A stretch of 64,000 nucleotides of DNA from Candidatus Eisenbacteria bacterium (lineage in GTDB: Bacteria > Eisenbacteria > RBG-16-71-46 > SZUA-252), in the NCBI GenBank assembly GCA_005893275.1, contig VBOW01000027.1, positions 1 through 64,000 on the forward strand. Reading direction: 5' to 3'. Below the pieces are notes generated by a model. It was not told where the DNA came from. It searched no databases and worked only from the letters and a program-made list of their open reading frames with translations. Made by a program: the position numbers and the translations under genes. This document shows positions 16,873 to 24,663 of this stretch, piece by piece. The stretch's first letter is position 1. Each line of letters begins with the position of its first letter.

Positions 16873-17645
16873 GCAGGATCCTTGCCGGCAACTGGAAGAT
16901 GAACCTCACCCTCGCGGAAGCCCGCTCCCTCCTGCGCGCGATCGGAGATCGCGCCGCCGCGGTGCCCTCGCTCACCGTGGTCGTCTTTCCTCCCCCGACG
17001 GCGCTCGCCACGCTCGCGGGGGAGCGGCGTCCCACCGATCCCAAGCTCGGCATCCAGAACTGCCATACGGAACCCAAGGGGGCGTTCACCGGCGAGATCT
17101 CGCCCGAGATGGCGAAGGACTCGGGCGCCGAGTTCGCGCTCGTCGGCCACTCCGAACGGAGGCGGTTGTTCTGCGAGAATGACCAGATCGTACAGGCCAA
17201 GCTGAAGGCCGTCTGGCGCGCCGGGCTGAAGCCTGTGCTTTGTGTCGGTGAAACGCTCGCGGAGCGCGAGCGGAGGGAGACGCGCGACGTCTTGAAGCGC
17301 CAGCTCACGCGGGCCCTCGACGGCGCGCCGGCGAGGGCGCCGCTGTGGGTTGCGTACGAGCCGGTCTGGGCGATCGGAACCGGGGTGGTCGCGACCGAGG
17401 ACGAGGTGGCGGAGGCGCACGCGTGGGTGCTCGAGGAGTTGGGCCGGATGGGGAGGGGGAGCGCCGCGGGACATCCCCCCGTGCTCTACGGCGGCAGCGT
17501 CGATCCGAAGAACGCCGCCGCGCTGGCCGCAATCCCCGAGGTGGACGGGTTCCTGGTCGGCGGGGCATCGCTCCGGGCCGAATCGTTTCTCGGTATCGGT
17601 GAGGCGCTGCTCAAGGCGGAACGCCGCCCATCCGCGGTGGATTGA
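16869..17645 (+). CDS. tpiA: Triosephosphate isomerase
   Basis: A 258-residue TIM-barrel enzyme interconverting dihydroxyacetone phosphate and glyceraldehyde 3-phosphate. The N-terminal AGNWKMN (catalytic Lys), GHSERR (catalytic His) and AYEPVWAIGTG (catalytic Glu) motifs are all present, with the flexible loop intact, and YGGSV closes the phosphate site. The start ATG overlaps the pgk stop. The frame is open far upstream within pgk, which is a shadow of high GC content and not a fusion. Its stop overlaps the promoter of secG. Confidence 0.97.
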   Translation: MSRILAGNWKMNLTLAEARSLLRAIGDRAAAVPSLTVVVFPPPTALATLAGERRPTDPKLGIQNCHTEPKGAFTGEISPEMAKDSGAEFALVGHSERRRLFCENDQIVQAKLKAVWRAGLKPVLCVGETLAERERRETRDVLKRQLTRALDGAPARAPLWVAYEPVWAIGTGVVATEDEVAEAHAWVLEELGRMGRGSAAGHPPVLYGGSVDPKNAAALAAIPEVDGFLVGGASLRAESFLGIGEALLKAERRPSAVD

Positions 17646-17671
17646 CCGCCGCGCGAGGCGCATGCTACGCT
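17642..17671 (+). promoter_or_regulatory. Promoter for secG and tRNA-Leu
   Basis: TTGACC, an 18-bp spacer and TACGCT. The -35 overlaps the tpiA stop codon, and the -10 is about 45 bp before the secG ATG. It fits the TTGAC(N)/TAnnnT form repeated in this window. Confidence 0.55.
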
Positions 17672-17714
17672 GAGCGTCTGCTGGCACAAAGGTCGAAGAA
17701 CGGAGGCGTTCCGG

Positions 17715-18203
17715 ATGTCCGGGTTTGTCGTTGGATTCATAGCCACGATTCACATCGTGGTCTGCTTGGCCCTGATGGCTTCCATTCTGCTCCAATCGGG
17801 CAAGGGAGGCGGGCTTGCCGGTGCCTTTGGCGCGGGGTCCAGCCAGACGCTCTTCGGGGGTCGCGGCGCGGCCACATTCTTGAGCCGGGCCACGACCACC
17901 CTGGCGGTGATTTTCTTTCTCACATCATTGACGCTGGGCATTCAAGCATCCCGGTCCGCGGGCGGGGGACGGAGCCTGATCCAAGAGGAAGCACGGAGAC
18001 GGGGCCAGCAACGCGCTGCGACGGAGGGGGCGGGCGCTCCCACAGCGGGCGCTCCCACGCCCGGCGGCCCCGCGGCTCCGGCGACAGGGGCTCCGGTCAC
18101 CGGCACGGGCGCCTCGAATCCCTCGCCGACCCCCGAGGCGCCGCCTGCTCCAACCCCAGGGGCTCCTGCCGGGGGAGGAGCGCCGGCTGCCGGCGGTCCG
18201 TGA
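17715..18203 (+). CDS. secG: SecG protein-export membrane subunit with long Pro/Ala/Gly tail
   Basis: A 162-residue SecG, the small auxiliary subunit of the SecYEG translocon in the inner membrane. Two transmembrane helices (about residues 5-27 and 55-76) flank the conserved LLQSGKGGGLAGAFGAGSSQTLFGGRGAATFLSR loop. Beyond residue ~80 there is an extra tail of about 80 residues, mostly Ala, Pro, Gly and Thr, with short AGAPT-type repeats. Many SecG proteins are much shorter (about 75-110 residues). The tail is probably disordered. The stop is only 9 bp before a tRNA-Leu, an arrangement (tpiA-secG-tRNA-Leu) also known from Proteobacteria. Confidence 0.92.
   Translation: MSGFVVGFIATIHIVVCLALMASILLQSGKGGGLAGAFGAGSSQTLFGGRGAATFLSRATTTLAVIFFLTSLTLGIQASRSAGGGRSLIQEEARRRGQQRAATEGAGAPTAGAPTPGGPAAPATGAPVTGTGASNPSPTPEAPPAPTPGAPAGGGAPAAGGP
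18030..18058 (+). repeat. Short tandem 15-bp repeat in the secG tail
   Basis: GCGGGCGCTCCCAC occurs at 18030 and again at 18045, encoding AGAPT twice. It is part of the low-complexity tail and a likely site of replication slippage. Confidence 0.6.
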
Positions 18204-18212
18204 TCCGATTCA

Positions 18213-18295
<83 letters not shown>

Positions 18296-18301
18296 CATCG
18301 T

Positions 18302-18339
18302 GGGTCCCCTTCCCGCTCGGGGGGGGACCCGAAGTTTTT
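18302..18339 (+). terminator. Rho-independent terminator after tRNA-Leu
   Basis: GGGTCCCC (18302-18309) pairs with GGGGACCC (18323-18330) around a 13-nt loop and is followed by a short spacer and five Ts. It ends the secG-tRNA-Leu transcript. On the other strand there is no T run, so it is directional. Confidence 0.75.
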
Positions 18340-18566
18340 CAGCGGTACTCCCCGCCGGGCCGGTCGGGTGTCGGCTCTGGAATGAGTCCGACGAGCCGAA
18401 TGCAGTAGCGATCCTCGGCGCGAACCTCGTTTTTCGCGCCGCAGTGCTGGCACCGCACGTACGAACGCCGAGGGTCTTCCCTCAAATGAAAAATCTGGAC
18501 GGGTCCGAAGAGCTTCGCGCAGCGAAGGCATTCGACCGCCGGATTGCTGACCTCCATCTCGGGCAT
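18339..18566 (-). CDS. Small zinc-ribbon protein, function unknown
   Basis: A 75-residue protein with two paired-cysteine knuckles, CLRCAKLFG and CQHCGAKNEV, spaced like a four-cysteine zinc ribbon. The short N-terminus is acidic and the C-terminus proline-rich. The start is strongly supported: GGAGGTG sits eight bases before the ATG. A longer frame upstream lacks this site and is a shadow. Such single zinc ribbons may bind nucleic acid or a protein partner; I cannot name a family. It is transcribed towards the tRNA-Leu and stands alone. Confidence 0.7.
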   Translation of the reverse strand: MPEMEVSNPAVECLRCAKLFGPVQIFHLREDPRRSYVRCQHCGAKNEVRAEDRYCIRLVGLIPEPTPDRPGGEYR

Positions 18567-18632
18567 GTTCGATTCACCTCCCCGTGCGCGCTTCGCGCGG
18601 AGCCCTTCCGCGCTTCGAGTCTGCTGGGCGCC

Positions 18633-18661
18633 ATTGTAAAGAGGGCGCGCGCGGCCGTCCA
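18633..18661 (-). promoter_or_regulatory. Putative promoter of the zinc-ribbon gene
   Basis: Read on the minus strand: TGGACG, 17 bp, TACAAT. The -10 box is strong, the -35 moderate. It would give a leader of about 60 nt. Confidence 0.4.
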
Positions 18662-18721
18662 GGGCTCGCTCGGTCCCCGCGCCGAGGCGACGGCCGAGCA
18701 TCTCCACCTCCGGGTCCGCCG

Positions 18722-19696
18722 TTGAGCGCGCGTCCGATCCTCGTGACCGGAGGAGCCGGGTACATCGGCTCGGTGCTCGTGCGGATGCTTCTCCAGGCGG
18801 GCCGGCCGGTGCGCGTCCTCGACCGCATGCTGCACGGCGGCCACGGTCTCGAGGACCTCGCCCACGATCCCAACCTCACCGTGCTGGTCCGCGACCTTCG
18901 CGACCCTCGGGTTCACGAGCAGGGGTTGGAGGAGGTGAAGACCGTGGTGCACCTCGCGGCGATCGAGGGTGGCAAAGCCTGCGCCTTGGACGAGGACCTC
19001 GCCGTGCAGACCAATTGGAGCGCCACCGTCGCATTCGCCAGGCGGGCGCGGGCCCTCGGCGTCCATCGCTTTGTCTTCGCTTCGACGTGCTGCGTCTACG
19101 GCGAAGGTCGCGACGAGATGCTCACCGAGGAATCCCCCGCAAAGCCGCGGTCCCTCTACGCGGAGACGCGGTGGCACGCGGAGCAGGGGATTCTCGAGCT
19201 GACGGACGATTCGGAGTTCGAGCCCGTCATCCTCCGCTTCAGCACGGTCTACGGACTGTCCCCACGCATGCGGTTCGATCTCGCGGTGAACTTCCTCGCT
19301 CAGCAAGCCGTGCGCGAAGGGGAGGTCCAAATCTTCGGCGGCTCCCAGTGGCGACCCTTCGCGCATGTGGCGGATATCGCTCGCGGGATCATCATGGCGA
19401 TCGAGGAACCGCTGCCCCCGGACGGGCCGCCGATCCTGAATCTCGGAGACAATCTCGAGAACTACCAGCTCCGCGACCTGAAGGAGGAGCTCGAGGCACA
19501 CGTGCCGGGGGTGCGGGTGACGATCCAGCCCGAGAAGGAAGACCGGTGTACCTACCGGGTACGATTCGACAGGATCGAGCGGGAGTGGGGATTCCGGGCG
19601 CGTCGGCGCGTCGGCGACGGGATCGAGGAGGTCGCGCGCGCGGTACGCTCGGGCGTGATCGCCGATCCGAGAGAGCGCCGATACTACAACGCGTGA
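18722..19696 (+). CDS. NAD-dependent sugar epimerase/dehydratase (extended SDR) with YxxxR active site
   Basis: A 324-residue extended short-chain dehydrogenase/reductase acting on nucleotide sugars. It has the cofactor motif VTGGAGYIGS at the start, VVHLAAI, the FASTCCVYG strand and a substrate domain with FSTVYGLSPRMR. The catalytic pair, normally YxxxK, is Y146-AET-R150, so the lysine is an arginine. The protein may be slow, use another mechanism or have lost reductive chemistry. The start is TTG, chosen because it directly precedes the Rossmann strand; no convincing ribosome site is visible, so the start is uncertain. The neighbours (transketolase) do not define the sugar. Confidence 0.85.
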   Translation: MSARPILVTGGAGYIGSVLVRMLLQAGRPVRVLDRMLHGGHGLEDLAHDPNLTVLVRDLRDPRVHEQGLEEVKTVVHLAAIEGGKACALDEDLAVQTNWSATVAFARRARALGVHRFVFASTCCVYGEGRDEMLTEESPAKPRSLYAETRWHAEQGILELTDDSEFEPVILRFSTVYGLSPRMRFDLAVNFLAQQAVREGEVQIFGGSQWRPFAHVADIARGIIMAIEEPLPPDGPPILNLGDNLENYQLRDLKEELEAHVPGVRVTIQPEKEDRCTYRVRFDRIEREWGFRARRRVGDGIEEVARAVRSGVIADPRERRYYNA

Positions 19697-19708
19697 CCGG
19701 GAATCTGG

Positions 19709-19738
19709 TTGCGTGCCGGAGGATCGATCCGGTAGCGT
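19709..19738 (+). promoter_or_regulatory. Weak promoter candidate before the transketolase genes
   Basis: TTGCGT, 18 bp, TAGCGT, just after the epimerase stop. The -35 is poor; it is listed because an 82-bp gap separates the two genes here. Confidence 0.25.
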
Positions 19739-19778
19739 GGAAGCGCCTCGCTCTCACCGTAACCCTACGGAGAGTCTC

Positions 19779-20681
19779 ATGCCGCGGCTGGAAATGACGT
19801 TGCAAGAGCTCAAGGAGCGCGCCCTCTTCGTGCGGCGCGACATCATCGCGCTCCTGGCTCGCTCCCAATCCGGACACAGCGGCGGGCCGCTCTCGTCCGC
19901 CGATTTCGGAACCGTTCTATTCTTCCACGAAATGAACGTGAATCCGGGCCGGCTCGATGATCCATCGCGGGACATGTGGCATTTCTCGATCGGGCATATC
20001 ACGCCGGTGATCTACTCGCTCATGGGGGAGCGCGGATATTTCCCGCTCGTCGACCTTCTCCAATTCCGCCAGTTCAAAGGACACCTTCAGGGTCATCCCA
20101 GCAAACACGACACACCGGGGATCGAGGTCTCCTCGGGCTCGCTGGGGCAGGGACTGTCCGTGGCGAGCGGCATGGCGCTGGGCTCCCGAATGGATGGGAT
20201 CGATCGGCGCGTCTATTGCGTGATGGGGGACGGGGAACAACAGGAGGGGCAGATCTGGGAAGCCGCGATGTTCGCGGCCCACTACAAGCTCGACAACATC
20301 TGCGGCATTATCGACTACAACCGGAAGCAGATCGACGGCGACGTTCAGGATGTGATGGGAATCGCGCCGCTCGCGGACAAATGGCGCGGATTCAACTGGA
20401 ACGTCATCGAAGTGGACGGCCATGACGTGGCGGCGCTCGTTCAGGGGTTCGAGATCGCCCGCGCGACCAAAGGGAAGCCCTCCCTCATCCTCGCCCACAC
20501 CGTGATGGGAAAGGGCGTGTCGTTCATGGAGGATGACTACAAGTGGCACGGCGTTCCGCCGAATCGCGAGCAGGCGGACCAGGCCCTGCGAGAGATGGGG
20601 ACGAGCCTTGATGCATGGACGGCGCGGCTGGAACGCTGCACGAAGCCCGAAGTGGCTCCAGGACCGGGGCCGGGCGTATGA
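19779..20681 (+). CDS. Transketolase, N-terminal (thiamine diphosphate) subunit
   Basis: A 300-residue half-transketolase carrying the thiamine diphosphate-binding domain: SGHSGGPLSSAD near the N-terminus, SGSLGQGLSVASGMALG, and the ThDP motif beginning G150-D151-G152 and ending in IDYNRKQIDG. Transketolase moves two-carbon units between sugar phosphates in the pentose phosphate pathway. Here the enzyme is split into two genes, as in many archaea and some bacteria. The ATG follows GGAGAG; the upstream in-frame extension is polar and unrelated. It overlaps the C-terminal subunit gene by 4 bp, consistent with co-assembly. Confidence 0.93.
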   Translation: MPRLEMTLQELKERALFVRRDIIALLARSQSGHSGGPLSSADFGTVLFFHEMNVNPGRLDDPSRDMWHFSIGHITPVIYSLMGERGYFPLVDLLQFRQFKGHLQGHPSKHDTPGIEVSSGSLGQGLSVASGMALGSRMDGIDRRVYCVMGDGEQQEGQIWEAAMFAAHYKLDNICGIIDYNRKQIDGDVQDVMGIAPLADKWRGFNWNVIEVDGHDVAALVQGFEIARATKGKPSLILAHTVMGKGVSFMEDDYKWHGVPPNREQADQALREMGTSLDAWTARLERCTKPEVAPGPGPGV

Positions 20682-21682
20682 CCGGCGTGACCCCGGCCGC
20701 TCCACAGGCGCCCGCCTCCGTTCCATCGCTCGGCAAGCCCGAGATGAAGCGGACCCGGGAGGGGTTCGGCCACGGCCTCCTCGACTTGGGGCAGAGACGT
20801 CAGGACGTGGTCGTGCTCGTCGGCGATCTGTCCGGCTCGACGAATGTCTCGTTTTTCGCGGAGAAATTCCCAGACCGCTTCATTCAAGTCGGGGTCGCGG
20901 AGCAGAACATGATGTGCGTCGCGGCGGGGCTCGCCGCGGCGGGAAAGATTCCGTTCCTCGCCACGTACGGCGCCTTCGCCTCCTGCCGGAGCGCGGACCA
21001 GATGCGCGTGACGGTCGCCTATACGGATCTTCCGGTAAAAATCGGCGGCGCGCACGGGGGCATCAGCGTCGGGCCGGATGGGGCGACGCACCAGGCCATG
21101 GAGGAGATCGCGATCGTCCGCTCGATTCCCAACATGAAGATGATCGTGCCGTGTGATTACTGGGAGACGCGCAAAGCGACCGTGGCCGCCGCGGACGATC
21201 CGCACCCCAACTACATCCGATTTGGCCGCGAGCCCGTTCCGGTCGTGACCGGGCCCGAAACGCCGTTCGTGATCGGAAAAGCGAATTTGGTGCGCGATGG
21301 CGGCGATCTCGCGATCATCGCCTGCGGGGTCATGGTCTACGAGGCGCTCGTGGCCGCCCAGGAGCTCGAAGCGCGCGGCGTGCGCGCCCGCGTGCTGAAC
21401 ATGCACACCATCAAGCCAATCGACGCCGAAGCGGTCGTCCGTGCCGCGCGGGAATGTGGCGCGATCGTGACCGCGGAGGAGCACCAGGTGCATGGAGGCC
21501 TGGGCGGTGCCGTTGCGGAGGCGGTCGTGCAATCGCACCCGGTCCCGATGGAGCTCGTTGCCGTCCACGATCGCTTCGGTCGATCGGGAAAGCAGGAAGA
21601 GCTGATGGCCGCGTTCGGCATCAAGGCGCCGGACGTGGTGCGCGCCGCCGAACGGGCGCTCGCCCGCAAGCGCGCGCGGTAA
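20678..21682 (+). CDS. Transketolase, C-terminal (pyrimidine-binding) subunit
   Basis: A 334-residue partner of the preceding subunit with the pyrimidine-binding domain and C-terminal swivelling domain: VLVGDLSGSTNVSFF, FIQVGVAEQNMMCVAAGLA (the Glu activates thiamine), HGGISVGPDGATHQAMEEIA, and EEHQVHGGLGGAVAEA near the end. It starts at an ATG inside the stop of the N-terminal gene (ATGA) and its own stop TAA shares a base with the next ATG, so three genes are translated in tight succession. 1-deoxyxylulose-5-phosphate synthase is less likely because the halves are separate and short. Confidence 0.92.
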   Translation: MTGVTPAAPQAPASVPSLGKPEMKRTREGFGHGLLDLGQRRQDVVVLVGDLSGSTNVSFFAEKFPDRFIQVGVAEQNMMCVAAGLAAAGKIPFLATYGAFASCRSADQMRVTVAYTDLPVKIGGAHGGISVGPDGATHQAMEEIAIVRSIPNMKMIVPCDYWETRKATVAAADDPHPNYIRFGREPVPVVTGPETPFVIGKANLVRDGGDLAIIACGVMVYEALVAAQELEARGVRARVLNMHTIKPIDAEAVVRAARECGAIVTAEEHQVHGGLGGAVAEAVVQSHPVPMELVAVHDRFGRSGKQEELMAAFGIKAPDVVRAAERALARKRAR

Positions 21683-22926
21683 TGCTCGGGGAGCGGCGGC
21701 TCTGTCCGGGGCCGCTCATCGCCCGCGCGGGCTGCTTCCTCGTTTCCGTCGCGGTCGCGTTTCCAGCCGCGGCGGCCGGTCCGTTCGCGGTCGCCGGTCC
21801 GCTCTCGGCTGCCGGTCCGGTCCCCGCGGGGTCCTCCCCTGGATACGCGGGCGAACGCTCCTCGGTGTCCGCCCCCGCCGCATTCGCGATCCTCGCCTTG
21901 GACTCGTTGAGACAGGAATGGGGAGCCGCCGTGGTGTCGCGCTGGATCTCGGTCGGCGCGCGGTCCCTCAGCGCGCGCGCCGGCGCGGGCGTGTGGGTGG
22001 GGCTCGAGCTTCCCGATCCGCGCCGCGCGGCGCTCGCACTCGAGCGGATGGCGGGCGGTCTCACGGCGCGGGCGGCCCTCGATAGCCTCCTGGCCGGCGA
22101 CGCCAGGCGGGGAGAGCGCCAGGCCGCGCTCCTGGATCGCTCCGGAGGCGCGGCCGCGTTCACCGGAGATCTCTGCCCCGCCTGGGCGGGGGAGCGGACG
22201 GGCCGCGGCTACGTGTGCCAGGGGGTGGGACTGCGCGACGGCGGCGCGCTCATGACCATGGGACGCGCTTTCGAAACCGCGGGCGGGACGCTCGGCGAGC
22301 GGCTCCTCGCGGCCGTCGAGGCGGCGGAATCGATCGCGCCTCTCCGCGAGGACGGAGAATCGGCTGCGGTGCTGATCGTGCGCGAGGGAGGCGGCCCGAA
22401 TGGATGGTCGGACCGCATGGTCGACCTCCGCGTGGATGACGCCCCGGATGCGGTCCAGGAGCTCAAGCGGATTTACGCCGCGCACGCCGCCACGTTCCTG
22501 CCCGCCGCGTACGCGCGGTTCGGCGACGAGGCCAAGCGCCGTGGGGATTCGATCTCGGCGGAGCGCGAGTATTCCCGCGCCGAGGCGGGCTTCCGCGCCG
22601 CGGTCGCCCGGTCGCCCAAGAACCCCGACGCGCTGAACGAGCTGGCGTGGTTCCTCGCGACCCATGACCGAGGCCTCGAGGATGCCCTGCGTTTCGCGAA
22701 GGCGGCGGTCCTCGTCCGGCCCGATGACCCCAACCTGTACGACACTCTCGCAGAGACGGAGTACCGATCGGGTTCTTTGAACCGGGCGATCGAAGCGATG
22801 ACGCGGGCGGTCAAGCGCTCGGGAGGCGCCATGCGGTACACGGACCGGCTGAGGCGGTGGGAGCGGGAGCGGTCGGCGCTCGAGGGAAAGTCCCCTCCCG
22901 ATTCCGGCGGCGGGCGCGCGCGCTAG
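21682..22926 (+). CDS. DUF1028-domain protein with C-terminal TPR repeats, exported
   Basis: A 414-residue protein. Residues ~1-30 form a signal-like hydrophobic segment, followed by a linker of AGP repeats. A DUF1028 domain (an Ntn-hydrolase-like fold of unknown function) runs from ~65 to 270: FAILALDSLRQEWGAAVVSRWISVGARSL, AAFTGDLCPAWAGERTGRGYVCQG, and SDRMVDLRVDDAPDAVQELKRIY. The C-terminal ~120 residues are tetratricopeptide repeats (PKNPDALNELAWFLA, PDDPNLYDTLAETEYRSG). DUF1028 proteins are often single-domain; the TPR addition suggests a protein partner. The ATG overlaps the transketolase stop. Its stop shares the palindrome CTAG with the converging bshB1 gene. Confidence 0.85.
   Translation: MLGERRLCPGPLIARAGCFLVSVAVAFPAAAAGPFAVAGPLSAAGPVPAGSSPGYAGERSSVSAPAAFAILALDSLRQEWGAAVVSRWISVGARSLSARAGAGVWVGLELPDPRRAALALERMAGGLTARAALDSLLAGDARRGERQAALLDRSGGAAAFTGDLCPAWAGERTGRGYVCQGVGLRDGGALMTMGRAFETAGGTLGERLLAAVEAAESIAPLREDGESAAVLIVREGGGPNGWSDRMVDLRVDDAPDAVQELKRIYAAHAATFLPAAYARFGDEAKRRGDSISAEREYSRAEAGFRAAVARSPKNPDALNELAWFLATHDRGLEDALRFAKAAVLVRPDDPNLYDTLAETEYRSGSLNRAIEAMTRAVKRSGGAMRYTDRLRRWERERSALEGKSPPDSGGGRAR
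21775..21819 (+). repeat. Three 9-bp repeats at 18-bp period in the DUF1028 gene linker
   Basis: GCCGGTCCG occurs at 21775, 21793 and 21811, each encoding AGP within the linker between signal peptide and domain. It is a low-complexity coding repeat. Confidence 0.6.
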
Positions 22927-23681
22927 CCGGTGAAGGAGCCCGGCGCCGGACGGGGGCTCCGGAACAGGGAATCGAGGGTGCGGAAGCCGATCGGCTCGGT
23001 CGAACGAAACGGCTCCCCGTAACGCACGCCGATCTGCCCCCCGAAGTGGCGGGCCCGCGCCTCGATCCGCCCGATGAAATCGGGTTCGTTCAAAGCCGTC
23101 GGCCTCGTTCCGGCATCCGCCATCTCGACCTGGGTCCGGTGCGCCAGGATGGCGCGCCGCTTCCCGTGCCATCCCGCGGAGATGTCCACGATGAAGGTCG
23201 GGACAAAGCCAACGCGCGACGCGAAGTAATAGCGCGCCTCGGCGCGGTGGGGCTCTCCCCTGTCATCGAACTTGCGTAGCCCGGCCATGTACCACGCGCG
23301 GTCCACGAGTCGGGACGCTTCGACGTGATCGGGGTGATGATCGAGGGGCGCGTGCGTGAGCAGGACGGAAGGACGCAGGGCGCGGAGGATCCGTGCCACA
23401 CGTCGCGTTTGCTCGGGGTCACGCGAGTCGATTCCTCCGTCCGGAAGCTCGGCGTTTTTCCGTTCGGCCACGCCGAGCACGCGCGCCGCTTCGGCCGCCT
23501 CCGCCGCGCGCTCTTCGACCGTGCCGTTCGTGGACAGCTCGCCCCGGGTGAGATCGAGAATTCCGACGGCGTAACCCTGTCCGGCCGCGATCGCGAGGGT
23601 GCCGCCGCAGCTGATTTCCACGTCGTCGGGGTGGGCCCCGATGGCCAGGATTTGGAGGGGTGGGGTCCCGGGCTGGGTCAC
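22923..23681 (-). CDS. bshB1: LmbE-type N-acetylglucosamine deacetylase, BshB1-like
   Basis: A 252-residue zinc deacetylase of the LmbE/PIG-L family. The metal motif AIGAHPDDVE (His17, Asp20) and the second HHPDH are present. The DLTRGELSTNGT, ELPDGGIDSRDP and FVPTFIVDISAGW blocks match BshB1, which deacetylates GlcNAc-malate in bacillithiol synthesis. Other LmbE deacetylases remain possible because bshA and bshC are not in the window. The start is GTG. It is the last gene of a minus-strand operon, 16 bp after glpX, and collides tail to tail with the DUF1028 gene. Confidence 0.8.
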   Translation of the reverse strand: MTQPGTPPLQILAIGAHPDDVEISCGGTLAIAAGQGYAVGILDLTRGELSTNGTVEERAAEAAEAARVLGVAERKNAELPDGGIDSRDPEQTRRVARILRALRPSVLLTHAPLDHHPDHVEASRLVDRAWYMAGLRKFDDRGEPHRAEARYYFASRVGFVPTFIVDISAGWHGKRRAILAHRTQVEMADAGTRPTALNEPDFIGRIEARARHFGGQIGVRYGEPFRSTEPIGFRTLDSLFRSPRPAPGSFTG

Positions 23682-23697
23682 GGAGGGAATCGGCGGG

Positions 23698-24654
23698 CTA
23701 GCCGTTCGGCTCGTGATCGAAGACGTGTTGGGTGCGGATCGTGCGGATCGTGCCGGTCTGAACCCGCATCACCATGGAGTGGGTTTCGGCCCCCCCCGCC
23801 CGGAAACGCACGCCCGGCAGAAGGTCGCCGTCGGTGACGCCGGTCGTCGCGAAGACGATCCGGTTCCCTCGCGCGAGGTCGCTTTCGGTGTACACGCGGT
23901 CCGGATCCTCGATCCCCATCGTTTTGGCGCGCGCGCGCTCCTCCGCGTTTCGAAAATGGAGCCGGCCCTGGATCGCCCCGCCCAGGCAGCGCAGGGCGGC
24001 GGCGGCGAGCACTCCTTCCGGCGCTCCGCCCACCCCGAGCAGCACGTCCACGCCGGTGGAGTCGATCGCGGTCGCGATTGCGGCGGAGACGTCGCCGTCC
24101 GGGATCAGGTGGATGCGGGCGCCGGTGCGCCGGATGCGCCGGATCAGCTCATCGTGGCGCGGCCGATCGAGCACAACCACGGTCAGGTCCTCGAGGTCGT
24201 AGCCCTTCGCGGCGGCGATGCCCTCCAGATTCTCTTCGACCGTCCGGTTGAGGTCGATCGCGGCGGCGGCCCTCGGGCCGACGGCGATCTTCTCCATGTA
24301 CGTGTCCGGGGCGTGGAGGAGATGGCCGCGCTGGGCGAGGGCGATCACCGAGAGGGCGTTCGGCCGGCCGTACGCGACCGAGTTGGTGCATTCCAAGGGA
24401 TCGAGCGCAATGTCGACCTCGGGACCTTTTCCCGAGCCGACCGACTCGCCGATGTAGAGCATCGGCGCTTCGTCCCGCTCCCCCTCGCCGATGACGACCG
24501 TGCCCTGAATGTCCACGATGTCGAAGACCCGGCGCATCGCGGTGACCGCCGCCTGATCGGCCGCGTTCTTATCTCCGCGGCCCATCCAGCGGGCGCAGGC
24601 GAGCGCGGCCGCCTCGGTGACGCGGACCAAATCCAGGCCGAGATTTCGGTCCAT
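23698..24654 (-). CDS. glpX: Fructose-1,6-bisphosphatase class II (GlpX)
   Basis: A 318-residue class II fructose bisphosphatase, the irreversible gluconeogenic step. Conserved blocks are GDKNAADQAAV, VVIGEGERDEAPMLYIGE (metal-binding acidic residues), and GGAPEGVLAAAAL. The phosphate loop, usually DPxEGT, reads D85-PLE-C89-TN, so the glycine is a cysteine; the rest looks intact. With the pyrophosphate-type PFK elsewhere in the window, the cell could run this step two ways. It lies 9 bp after the 112-residue gene and 16 bp before bshB1. Confidence 0.93.
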   Translation of the reverse strand: MDRNLGLDLVRVTEAAALACARWMGRGDKNAADQAAVTAMRRVFDIVDIQGTVVIGEGERDEAPMLYIGESVGSGKGPEVDIALDPLECTNSVAYGRPNALSVIALAQRGHLLHAPDTYMEKIAVGPRAAAAIDLNRTVEENLEGIAAAKGYDLEDLTVVVLDRPRHDELIRRIRRTGARIHLIPDGDVSAAIATAIDSTGVDVLLGVGGAPEGVLAAAALRCLGGAIQGRLHFRNAEERARAKTMGIEDPDRVYTESDLARGNRIVFATTGVTDGDLLPGVRFRAGGAETHSMVMRVQTGTIRTIRTQHVFDHEPNG

Positions 24655-24663
24655 CGTGTTTCG

